64,000 bases of DNA from positions 62,001 through 126,000 of the forward strand of contig NZ_PVNG01000005.1 of NCBI RefSeq assembly GCF_003001935.1. Direction: 5' to 3'. Position 1 is the first letter of the stretch, and each line of letters starts with the position of its first letter. The translations under genes and the position numbers were made by a program. The notes below the pieces were generated by a model. That model made no database searches. It was not told the origin of the DNA and saw only the letters and a program-made list of their open reading frames with translations. The DNA is from Nonomuraea fuscirosea. Its GTDB lineage: Bacteria; Actinomycetota; Actinomycetes; Streptosporangiales; Streptosporangiaceae. Shown piece after piece: positions 17,278-25,155 of this stretch.

Positions 17278-18134
17278 GTCCTCTAGCTTAGGGGCTCCCA
17301 CGCCAGGCTTCCGACGCTCCACCGGAGTATGACTTGGAACCGACTTTGCCCACCTCCTCCATATCCCCCACCGCCCCCACCATCCCGCCTACTCACCGAA
17401 CTCAGAGCGACCGGGAATACAGGGTCGTGGCCGTGCAGGCCGACAGCGGTTGCTTCCTTGAGAGGGCAGGCCGGGGGGATCGCGGTGTCGCCGAATTCCA
17501 GAGACATGATGATGCCCCTTGATCCCGTTCTCGCGTTCCTGCCGGACACCCGGGAGACGGTAACCCGAGGCTTGGGCTCGGACACTCGACACCGAACTCA
17601 GCGCTCGGACTCGATACTCCGCGTTCCGCTCCGAGCTGGGGCTCGACGCTCGGGGATCGACGCTCGGGACGCTCGGGGATCGACGCTCGGGGATCGACTC
17701 GGCACTCAACGCTCGGGGATCGACGCTCGGGACGCTCGGGGATCGACGCTCGGGGATCGACTCGGTACTCGACGCTTGGGAGTAGGGGCTCGGGAATCCG
17801 GGCTCGGCTCTCGACGCTTGAGGCTCGGGCTGCGCGATCACCTTGATGTCATGCCACCAGAGCAGGAACGCCACCGCGCCGACGTGGACCGACGAGCGTC
17901 GGTTTCCGCGCAAGCTGCTTATGCGAAGACCACACTCAAGTGAGCTTCGGTAAGTATTCGTCCGGCTGCTTCTTCGGTAGAGGAGTGACCGCTGTCGCCT
18001 ACTCGGCCAGCACGGGGCGACTATGAGAACATCGTGGATAAATTCCCGCCATAGTGTCGGTCTGACGGAAATTTCCCCGACAAAGCGCGATATCGATCTA
18101 GACTCTTGATTCTGGAATCTCGTATTGTCGCCGC
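17278..18134. other. 857-bp stretch without a convincing gene
   Basis: Frames exist on both strands (for example 17389-18147 minus and 17329-17943 plus), but their translations are Ser/Arg/Pro-rich and biased by the repeat at 17647-17772, and I recognise no domain. A short minus-strand frame from an ATG near 17508 (MSLEFGDTAIPP) has a plausible ribosome site but ends in a Gly run. The promoters of ettA and of the arginase-like gene must lie in the two ends. Confidence 0.5.
17647..17772. repeat. Two tandem 63-bp repeats with internal 14-bp sub-repeats
   Basis: The 63-bp units 17647-17709 and 17710-17772 differ at only two positions. Each holds three copies of CGCTCGGGGATCGA or a close variant. 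Degenerate relatives continue on both sides (about 17560-17830). Confidence 0.9.
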
Positions 18135-18926
18135 ATGACGACTGCACTCTGCGTGCCCCAATGGCAAGGATCAGCGTCGAGCAGGGCGCCCCAGCTGATG
18201 GCCGGAGCTCGCCGCGCCGCCGAACTCATTCCAGCCGACACGGTAGTGACGGTGCCGGTGCTTGAAACGGGCGGCGGCAAGGCCGCCGGGATCCGCGCGT
18301 ACGACATGCTCGTGGAGAACCAGCGGCTGACGCGCGAGGCACTGGCCGGCATCGGCGACCGAGTGATCACTGTCGGCGGTGATTGCGCGGTCGACATCCC
18401 GCCGATCGCCGCTGCCCACACCCGCTACGGGGACGCCCTGACGGTGCTGTGGATCGACGCCCACCCGGACGTCTACAGCCCGCAGACGCTCCCATCGGGC
18501 GCCTTCCACGGGATGGTGGTACGCGCACTACCCGGAGACGGGCCGACCGGCCTCACCCTGGAGCATCCGCTGGCACCACATCAGGTGATCATCGCTGGAG
18601 AGCGAGCAGGTGACACGTCCGAGCACGAGTACCTCGCGAAGACCGGCCTGCGCAGGTACGGCGTCGACGACCTGGAGCGCGCACTCGACGGTCTGCGCGG
18701 CCCCGTATACGTCCACATCGACCTCGATGTCCTGGAGCCCACCGCCTTTGGCGCCACCTGCTACCCGGAGCCAAACGGCGTGCAGCCGCAGCGACTGATC
18801 GACCTCATCTCCCACGTGGACGACATCATCGGGGCAGCCATCACCGAACACGCGCCATCCAGCGACGACGTCAACCTCGACGAATCCGAGGTGATTCGCC
18901 AACTGGGCACCGCACTGACGCGCTGA
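18135..18926 (+). CDS. Arginase/agmatinase-fold protein with altered metal site
   Basis: A 263-residue ureohydrolase-superfamily protein. The three metal motifs are recognisable as GGDCAVD, WIDAHPDV and HIDLDVLEP, where arginases have GGDH, DAHxD and SxDxDxxDP. The first His ligand is thus Cys, and the second motif lacks the usual final Asp spacing. It may bind manganese differently or act on another guanidino or amide substrate. ATG at 18135; the gene is solitary, followed by a hairpin. It is clearly different from the canonical agmatinase at 30038. Confidence 0.78.
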   Translation: MTTALCVPQWQGSASSRAPQLMAGARRAAELIPADTVVTVPVLETGGGKAAGIRAYDMLVENQRLTREALAGIGDRVITVGGDCAVDIPPIAAAHTRYGDALTVLWIDAHPDVYSPQTLPSGAFHGMVVRALPGDGPTGLTLEHPLAPHQVIIAGERAGDTSEHEYLAKTGLRRYGVDDLERALDGLRGPVYVHIDLDVLEPTAFGATCYPEPNGVQPQRLIDLISHVDDIIGAAITEHAPSSDDVNLDESEVIRQLGTALTR

Positions 18927-18945
18927 CGGCCGACTCCTCCCGGTG

Positions 18946-18973
18946 CCTCCATCGCTCCTTATCGCGACGGAGG
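18946..18973. terminator. Hairpin after arginase-like gene
   Basis: CCTCCATCGC / GCGACGGAGG pairs 9 of 10 positions around an 8-nt loop, 19 nt after the stop at 18926. Confidence 0.65.
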
Positions 18974-19921
18974 TGACGTCTTTAGGGCTGGCCCGGAGCG
19001 TGATCCAAAGATCCTTCGTGATGCTGAGGAACTGTCTTTGATCCTTGGACCGCTCAACCCTCACAGACGCAAGGCCCCGCAACCCCCTCACGCCCCAGCC
19101 ACTCACTACAGCACCCCAGCTCACAGCACCACGGCGCTCAGCCCTCCCCAGACCATGGCCCGCAGCCCCTTATGTCGCAGCCACTCACCACAGAGCCCCA
19201 GCTCAGAGCACCACGGCCGCTCAGCCTTCTCTCACCGCACCACGGTTCCGCAACCCGCACGTGGCAGTCCCTCACCCGCACCACGGCACCCCAGCCCTCA
19301 GCACCCGCTCAGCCGCCCACCTCAGGACGGACACAGCCCCACGTTCCGTCCCCCAGCAACACACAGCCACAGGTCCACATTCATCGACATGCAGCCGCAC
19401 GTCTTCACGCGCCATAGACACGCTGCCTCCTCCTCTGCGTCAGGGGCATATGCCACGCCACCGTCTGCGCCATGGTGCAGACACCGCCCTCGCCCTCTGC
19501 ACCATGGGCACATGCCACCCTCGCCCTCTATATGGGCAATGGACGCACACCGCCCGGGCAGGACCAGCTGGAGTGGCGCCCGAGGACAGCTCAGCGTGCC
19601 CCCTTGGGCGAAGATGCCGATCAGACGGCGGAACCTTGAGAAAGGCCACCCAGCATGCCGCCCAGGGAGGGCCGCCCGGCACGCCATCCGAGGAAAGCCG
19701 CCCAGCGTGCCGCCTGAGCAGGGAGGGCTGGCATGCCGTCCGGGGAGAGCCGCCCGGCGTGCCGTCCCGGCAAAGGCCGGGTGGCATGCCCCTTGAGCGA
19801 AGATTTCGATCAGGCAGCAGGGCCGTCGGGGAGGACCACCAGACGTGCCGCCCGAAGAGAGCCGCCCGGCGTGCCGTCCCGGCAAGGGCCGGGTGGCATG
19901 CCCCTTGAGCGAAGATTTCGA
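18974..19921. other. 0.95-kb repeat-rich intergenic region
   Basis: No gene is supported. The first part is C/A-rich (19040-19400), with an approximately 50-bp imperfect direct repeat at 19096 and 19178 (CAGCCACTCAC...CAGCACCACGG). The second part carries GC-rich units (GCCGCCCGGCGTGCCGTCC-like) and the duplicated 3' flank of the diguanylate cyclase gene. Proline- or arginine-rich frames here are composition artefacts. Confidence 0.6.
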
Positions 19922-19927
19922 TCAGGC
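19746..19927. repeat. 70-bp direct repeats duplicating the 3' end of the GGDEF gene
   Basis: Copies at 19746-19815 and 19858-19927 (period 112) are nearly identical. The second contains the stop codon of the minus-strand diguanylate cyclase. A degenerate third copy of the core (CCTTGGGCGAAGATGCCGATCAG) lies near 19602-19630. Confidence 0.9.
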
Positions 19928-21214
19928 GGCTGGGTCGTTGGGGAGGGCGGGGGGTGGAGGTTGGACGACGGGTATGCAGACGCGGTTCCGGCCCAGCTCC
20001 TTTGCCCGGTAGAGGGCCAGGTCAGCCGCCGCCAGCAGGTCGATCAGGTCGTCGCCGTGGACGCTCATCAACGCCACGCCGATCGAGATCGTCACCCTGA
20101 TCAAGGTCGCGTCGACGGGGACGGCCATGTGGCCGATGCGTACGCGCAGGCGCTCGGCCACCCGGCGGGCCTCGTCGATGTCGGCCCCCGGCAGCAGGAC
20201 CACGAACTCCTCGCCGCCGAACCGGCCCACCACGTCGTAATCGCGGAGTTGGCTGCGCAGCGTCGACGCCACCCCCACCAGGACCTGATCACCGACCAGA
20301 TGGCCGTGAGCGTCGTTGACCCGCTTGAAGTGGTCGATGTCGATGATCAGAAGCGCCAGGGTGTCGCCGGTGCGACGGGCCCGGACGATCTCGGTGTCGG
20401 CCTCGCGCTGCCACGCGGCCGCGTTGAGCAGGCCGGTCTTGGCGTCCGTACGGGCCGCCGCCTGCAACTGCGCATGAAGGAGACTGCGCTGGAGCAGCAC
20501 CACCGGGGGCAGCGCGAGGAGCAGCAGGGCCAGATTGAGACCGCAGCCGACGGACACGGTCACGCCCAGGCACAGCTCGACGATGTCCAGCAGCAGGCTC
20601 TCCCTGTCCCACAGAACCTCCCGCCACGTGCTGTCGGGGTTGGCCGTGTGGGCGGCGATGGCGATGAGCGCGATGTTGAGCAGGGAGAACAGCACGGCGG
20701 ACGCCACGGCCATCATGATCGGCAGTCCGCCGCCCTGCGACAGGATCCACGGATCGCTGACGAACTGGTGGAACACGACGGACGCCGTGCATCCGGCCAG
20801 TCCGATGGCGGCCGAGCTGAACACCCGGCGGTAGAGCACCGTCGCCCGTACCCGGACCTGGAGGAGAACCTGCAGCACGATCGGCGCGAACAGGGCGTAG
20901 ACCGGGGGCAGGAGCAACGCGACCGGCAGCCACCACGCGGACAGCAGGTCGCGGGACACCCCGGCGGGCATGCCGAGGCGCCTGGTCGCTTCGATGCACA
21001 CGGCGCCGCATCCCATGAGAGCGCCGAACATGAGCAGGTCGCGCCATTCGAAGACGGTGGACGTCGCGAACACGATGATCGCGGCCACGTCAAGTGCGAC
21101 GATCGCGCACAAGTAGACCACGAGCGGGCGACGTTGCCCTAGCAATGGCCAGCGGTCGGCCAGTGTTGACACACCGTCGCGTGACTTGATCGGGACGTGA
21201 CTGGTCACCGCCAT
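19922..21214 (-). CDS. Membrane-bound diguanylate cyclase (GGDEF)
   Basis: A 430-residue protein with about seven to eight N-terminal hydrophobic segments (residues 30-245) and a C-terminal GGDEF domain that makes cyclic di-GMP from two GTP. The active-site motif is GGEEF at 333-337 and the inhibitory I-site RxxD is Arg324-Asp327, five residues before it, so both catalysis and product inhibition look intact. There is no EAL domain. ATG 21214 has GGAGGAG a few bases upstream; longer in-frame starts reach into repetitive DNA. It likely links an unknown membrane signal to development or exploration (inference). Confidence 0.9.
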   Translation of the reverse strand: MAVTSHVPIKSRDGVSTLADRWPLLGQRRPLVVYLCAIVALDVAAIIVFATSTVFEWRDLLMFGALMGCGAVCIEATRRLGMPAGVSRDLLSAWWLPVALLLPPVYALFAPIVLQVLLQVRVRATVLYRRVFSSAAIGLAGCTASVVFHQFVSDPWILSQGGGLPIMMAVASAVLFSLLNIALIAIAAHTANPDSTWREVLWDRESLLLDIVELCLGVTVSVGCGLNLALLLLALPPVVLLQRSLLHAQLQAAARTDAKTGLLNAAAWQREADTEIVRARRTGDTLALLIIDIDHFKRVNDAHGHLVGDQVLVGVASTLRSQLRDYDVVGRFGGEEFVVLLPGADIDEARRVAERLRVRIGHMAVPVDATLIRVTISIGVALMSVHGDDLIDLLAAADLALYRAKELGRNRVCIPVVQPPPPALPNDPAA

Positions 21215-21477
21215 CTCGTCTCCTCCCTGACTAACGATGTGTAACACAATAATTGCGGAGTGTGCGTTGTGCGATGGGAACCGATACGTTGGCAATGACC
21301 ACAACACCTGCTCACTCCACGAGCGGGCCCGTGATGCAGAGTCGTGCTGGAAAGGAGCAGCCCATGGTGCGGGGCGTGACCTGGACATGACAGATGCTCT
21401 AGCCGCCTGAGGCGGCCAACCCACCATCGGCCGCTCATCGGGGGTCTTCAGGACCCGGCCGATGCCCCCTCCCCCTC

Positions 21478-21529
21478 CATTCCGCCTCTCCATTCCGCCT
21501 CTCCATTCCGCCTCTCCATTCCGCGTCTC
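21478..21529. repeat. Four tandem 13-bp repeats
   Basis: CATTCCGCCTCTC repeated four times head to tail, the last with one change (CATTCCGCGTCTC). Confidence 0.9.
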
Positions 21530-21909
21530 CCTCGCACTCCCGCCACACCGGCTCCCGGTACGCGACTCGGCCCCGCTCCAGACCTCGCTCAGCGTCCGCC
21601 TCCTGGCCCAAACGCCAGCCCCGTCCCCCGCTGCTCAATGCCCTGCCCTCGGGGCCAGCACCGTTCCCACTTCCGCTGACCGCCCCCAGCCTCGGTGACC
21701 CATACCGTTCCTCCACTGCGCGCCGCCCCCGAGCTCGGCGACCCGCACCGTTCCCCCACCGCGCGCCGCCCCCGATCTCGGGGACCGGCGCCGTTCTCCT
21801 CTTCTGCTCAGCCCTGCAGCTTCAGTGGTCGGTGCCGCACACCTCTCGCTCGCCGCCCACAACCTCGGTGTCCTGTGGCGTCCTGGTGTGGCTGGCTGGC
21901 TGGGGAGGG

Positions 21910-21945
21910 TGTGGGGACACCGTCGTGGTGGTCGGTGTCCCCACA
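21910..21945. terminator. Hairpin after ssb
   Basis: A perfect 13-bp stem TGTGGGGACACCG / CGGTGTCCCCACA with a 10-nt loop, 27 nt downstream of the minus-strand ssb stop. Confidence 0.8.
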
Positions 21946-21971
21946 TGTCGGTCGTCCTGCGCTGGTCTGCG

Positions 21972-23027
21972 TTACGCCGCTGCTCGTTCCCTCACCTTCC
22001 GCTGTGTCTTGCCGCCGGCGGCTGCCTGGCCTTCGTCGGCGCGATCGGTCGCGTCGTCGGCTTCGGTGCCGTTCAGAACGCGAATGGTGGCGTCGTCGGC
22101 CTCGGGCTTCGGCGTGCGGGCGGTGTCGCTGGTCGCGCGGCGGGTGCGTGGGGTCTTGCCTCCCATCGAGGTCGGCGTAGGTGCGGCGGCGTCCGCGGTC
22201 GGACGGTGGGTGGTTCCGTCGGCCCAGCCCGGTAGGTGTGCGGCGCCGTCGTCGGGGTCCAGCGGGTGGACGGCCCCTTCGGCCGGGCTCTGGGTGCGAG
22301 TCGCCATGTTGTTCGAGCTTGACCCTTCTGCGGTCGCGTCGAAGGGTGCAGGCGTTCGCGTGGTTTCGTCGTGCGGGAGCAGCGTGTGTACGCCGCCGCC
22401 GTCCTGGACCAGGGTGCGCACGTCTCCGGCGCCTGCGGCCAGCGGGCGCGTGTTGGTGCCGTTCGGGAGCGGGGGGCGGGTGTTGCTGTCAGCCGGGGAC
22501 GAGTGGCTTGCGGGGTGGCGGTCGGTGGCGTAGGTCGAGGGCTGCTCGTTGTCGTCAGGGAACTCGGGGCGGCCGAGGGGGCGCTGCGGGCGGGTGCCCA
22601 TCGCCCAGTCTCGGGTCTCCTCGTCCAGGCGTTCGCGCATCTCCCTACTCACCAGGGCGTTGCCGCCGCGCTCGGGCTTGGTGAAGACTCCGGTGCCCCA
22701 CCGCAGGTCGTGGCCCACCGAACTGGCCTCGATCTCGGGCATGAAGCGGCGATCTCCGTCAGTGCCGAACTCGCGGATGCGCAACCTGCCGGACACCACC
22801 ACGGGATGGCCGGAACGTACAGAAGCCGCGACGTTGTCTCCCAGGGCGCGCCAGCAGCGCACCGTGAAGCAGACCTTGTCGCCGTCGGTCCACTGGCCTG
22901 TCTTCCGGTCGAAGTAGCGGTGTGAAGTGAGGACTTTCAGCGAGGTGACCTTGGTGCCTTCGTCGAAGCTGTACTGCCTCGGCTCTGCCGCGACGTTGCC
23001 GGTGAGTGTGATGTAGATGTCGTTCAT
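21972..23027 (-). CDS. Single-stranded DNA-binding protein paralogue with long tail
   Basis: A 351-residue protein. Residues 1-110 form an SSB OB-fold (MNDIYITLTGNVAAEP, then VCFTVRCWRALGDNVAASV). The remaining 240 residues are low-complexity, rich in Thr, Asp, Pro and Ala, and presumably disordered. The usual acidic DDDIPF-like tip is absent; it ends in KVRERAAA. This fits a second, SsbB-type paralogue rather than the housekeeping SSB encoded with rpsF/rpsR. In Streptomyces such a paralogue acts in chromosome segregation during sporulation. It is monocistronic with its own hairpin. Confidence 0.87.
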   Translation of the reverse strand: MNDIYITLTGNVAAEPRQYSFDEGTKVTSLKVLTSHRYFDRKTGQWTDGDKVCFTVRCWRALGDNVAASVRSGHPVVVSGRLRIREFGTDGDRRFMPEIEASSVGHDLRWGTGVFTKPERGGNALVSREMRERLDEETRDWAMGTRPQRPLGRPEFPDDNEQPSTYATDRHPASHSSPADSNTRPPLPNGTNTRPLAAGAGDVRTLVQDGGGVHTLLPHDETTRTPAPFDATAEGSSSNNMATRTQSPAEGAVHPLDPDDGAAHLPGWADGTTHRPTADAAAPTPTSMGGKTPRTRRATSDTARTPKPEADDATIRVLNGTEADDATDRADEGQAAAGGKTQRKVRERAAA

Positions 23028-23532
23028 CCCATGCCTCCCAGTGCGGCGGGCCGGCTGCCCGCGATCTGGGGACCACGGTGCCGTGTGCGGGTGGGGGGAA
23101 GGGTTGCCGAACGGGGTTCTGTGGATGAAGGGGTGGGGGGAGGTTGGGGCTGTGGATAGCCGGCCGTGTCATGCGCGCTGTGGATAGCCGGTCGTGTCAT
23201 GCTCGCTGCGGATTCGTCTCAGCCCATGGATTCGTCCCGGCTTGGGTTCGTCCCCGCCCATGGGTTCGTCCCGCCATGGATTCGTCCCGGCCCATGGGAG
23301 GGAAGTGGTTGGCATGGTGATGGCGGGCCCCGAGGGAGCCCGCCATCATCGTCATCTCTCCCTAGGTGGTCTCACACTGCGTCGTCTCGCCCTACGTCGT
23401 CTCGCATTGCGGGTCCTGGGGCAGGGCCGTTCTGGCCTGATGTACGTGGCCGTGGTGGCGCAAGGCCGTTCTGGCGTAGCGCGTTCTGGGAGAGGGCGTT
23501 CTGCTTGAGGGTGGGCTCGGGGTTGAGTGCTT
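23028..23532. repeat. 505-bp intergenic region with two repeat families
   Basis: Between the ssb start and the end of the GTPase gene. A 28-bp tandem pair (CTGTGGATAGCCGG..., 23151-23178 and 23179-23206) is followed by about five 17-18-bp units of the type CCATGGATTCGTCCCGG (23205-23295). GCCGTTCTGG-type units follow at 23430-23500. No gene is supported here; the ssb promoter must lie near 23040-23120. Confidence 0.65.
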
Positions 23533-25155
23533 TTAGACGGACAAGTCCCTCATAGCCGTATAAAACGCGTGATGGCGGCCCAGCTCTCGTTCCACCGGCT
23601 CCACCACCATGGTCGTCGACACCGCCGCGACCCTGCGCCTCATCTCCCGTTCGAGCCGTTCCCGCTCCCTGGACGCCCCGAGCTCCACGAAGTTGCGGGA
23701 CGCGATGCCGGACAGGGCCCCGAGCCCCAGGACGGAGGCCATCATCAGCCCCACCCACGGCAGCGTCGCGCTCTCTCCCAGCAGCTCGAAGGCCGGCGGG
23801 AGCTGGCCGGGCATGAGCAGGCCCACCACCAGCCAGGCCAGTCCGGCCACGAACGCCACCACCAGGAAGTACTGCCACACCTTCAGCGCCCGCCACCATC
23901 CCGGTACGCGGTCCAGCTGCGGCGCCACCTCCGTGAGGTCCTCCGTCAGGGCCTGCGGCAGCTGGCTGGAGCGCGATCGGGCCGCCTGGTGCACCGCCGT
24001 GCGCCACACCGGGTGCATGCCCATGGACAGCCCGTCGGCCAGCGCCTGCACCGCGTTGGCGACCTCGGCCGACTGAGCGCTCACCGAGGTGGTCGTGATG
24101 CCGCGGATCTCCTGGCCGACGTCGTCCAGGCGCAGGCTCTTCAGCGGGTCGGTACGGAGCTTCCCGACCCACCGCGGGTACGGCCACCCGACCCACTGGT
24201 CGGACCGCTCCGCGTAGACGTTCTCCATGGCCTCGCCCACGGCCGGCACGCCCACCGCGTCACACAGCGCGTCGGTCAGCCCCATCCTGCGGGCCTCGTC
24301 GACCGTGGACGGCGCGGACAGCGCCTCGCCCATCGGCATGGCCTCGCTGAGCTTCTGCTCCAGCCGGTGCAGGTCGGCCTCGAGTTTCTGGATGGCCGCG
24401 CGCCGGCGGCTGACCGCGGTGGCGATGACGCTCCTGAGGCTCTCGACGCCGCGACCGGTGACCGCCGAGGTGGGTACGACGCTGGGATGCTCCACGCCTT
24501 CCCTGCGCAGCAGGTCGTTGAGGTCGATGACCAGCTCGGCCAGCTCCTCGGTGGTGAGCCGGTCGGCCTGGTTGAGCGCGAACACCGTCACCGCGTCGTG
24601 CCCGGCCAGCTCCGTCACGTAGCGCCGGTGGGTGGAGGCGTCGGCGTACTTCTGCGGGTCGAGCACCCACACGACCAGGTCGGCCAGCCCGATGAGCCGG
24701 TCGGCCTCCGTGTCGGTGAGGGCCCGGATCGAGTCGTGGTCGGGCAGGTCGAGCAGGATCAGCCCGTGCAGCTGGCTGTCGCCCTTGTCGAGCGCGCTGG
24801 CCCGGGAGAAGCGGTGCCGCCACTGGATCTGCAGCCAGTCGAGCAGCGGCCCCGCGCCCTCCAGCCCCCACACGCAGGCGTGGGTACGAGCGGTGGTCGG
24901 ACGGCGTACGCCGGTGGGCGAGAGCTCCAGCCCCGACAGCGCGTTGAACAGCGACGACTTGCCGCTGCCCGTGCCACCCGCGAGGGCGACGACGGTGTGC
25001 TCCGACGACAGCTTGAGCCGGTCACCGGCCCGCTTCAGCAGCCCGCCGGCCTCGTCGAGCAGCTTCTTGTCCAGCCGCCCCGGGCCCAGCTCCACCACCT
25101 TGGTGAGCGCGGCCAACCGTGGAGCGAGCCCCGGTCTGGTGGTCATGGTGGTCAT
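23533..25155 (-). CDS. Membrane-anchored dynamin-like GTPase (DynB-like)
   Basis: A 540-residue GTPase. G1 is GGTGSGKSS at 61-69, the G2-like Thr lies in RRPTTAR, G3 is DLPDHDS near 136-142, and G4 is NQAD. A long helical middle region follows, then two C-terminal membrane segments (about 425-450 and 465-485) and a basic coiled tail. It is the second gene of a coupled pair: its ATG overlaps the stop of the larger GTPase (25152-25155). In Streptomyces the DynA/DynB pair stabilises Z-rings at sporulation septa; this assignment is by architecture and pairing only. Confidence 0.78.
   Translation of the reverse strand: MTTMTTRPGLAPRLAALTKVVELGPGRLDKKLLDEAGGLLKRAGDRLKLSSEHTVVALAGGTGSGKSSLFNALSGLELSPTGVRRPTTARTHACVWGLEGAGPLLDWLQIQWRHRFSRASALDKGDSQLHGLILLDLPDHDSIRALTDTEADRLIGLADLVVWVLDPQKYADASTHRRYVTELAGHDAVTVFALNQADRLTTEELAELVIDLNDLLRREGVEHPSVVPTSAVTGRGVESLRSVIATAVSRRRAAIQKLEADLHRLEQKLSEAMPMGEALSAPSTVDEARRMGLTDALCDAVGVPAVGEAMENVYAERSDQWVGWPYPRWVGKLRTDPLKSLRLDDVGQEIRGITTTSVSAQSAEVANAVQALADGLSMGMHPVWRTAVHQAARSRSSQLPQALTEDLTEVAPQLDRVPGWWRALKVWQYFLVVAFVAGLAWLVVGLLMPGQLPPAFELLGESATLPWVGLMMASVLGLGALSGIASRNFVELGASRERERLEREMRRRVAAVSTTMVVEPVERELGRHHAFYTAMRDLSV

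Larger units (their letters stand above)
21215..21971. other. 757-bp intergenic region with short repeats
   Basis: No gene is supported. It holds the diguanylate cyclase promoter region (AT-richer around 21235-21260), the 13-bp array at 21478, roughly 43-bp imperfect repeats at 21685-21795 (CTCGGNGACCCGNACCGTTCC-like) and the ssb hairpin at 21910. Confidence 0.55.

Noticed and set aside
17389..18147. A 252-residue minus-strand frame in the ettA/arginase gap
   Set aside because: Its middle is the translation of the 63-bp repeat and I recognise no domain; composition resembles non-coding DNA.
19038..19908. Long Pro/His/Ser-rich plus-strand frames
   Set aside because: Several frames are open at once over low-complexity repeats, which signals absence of stop codons from high GC rather than a gene.
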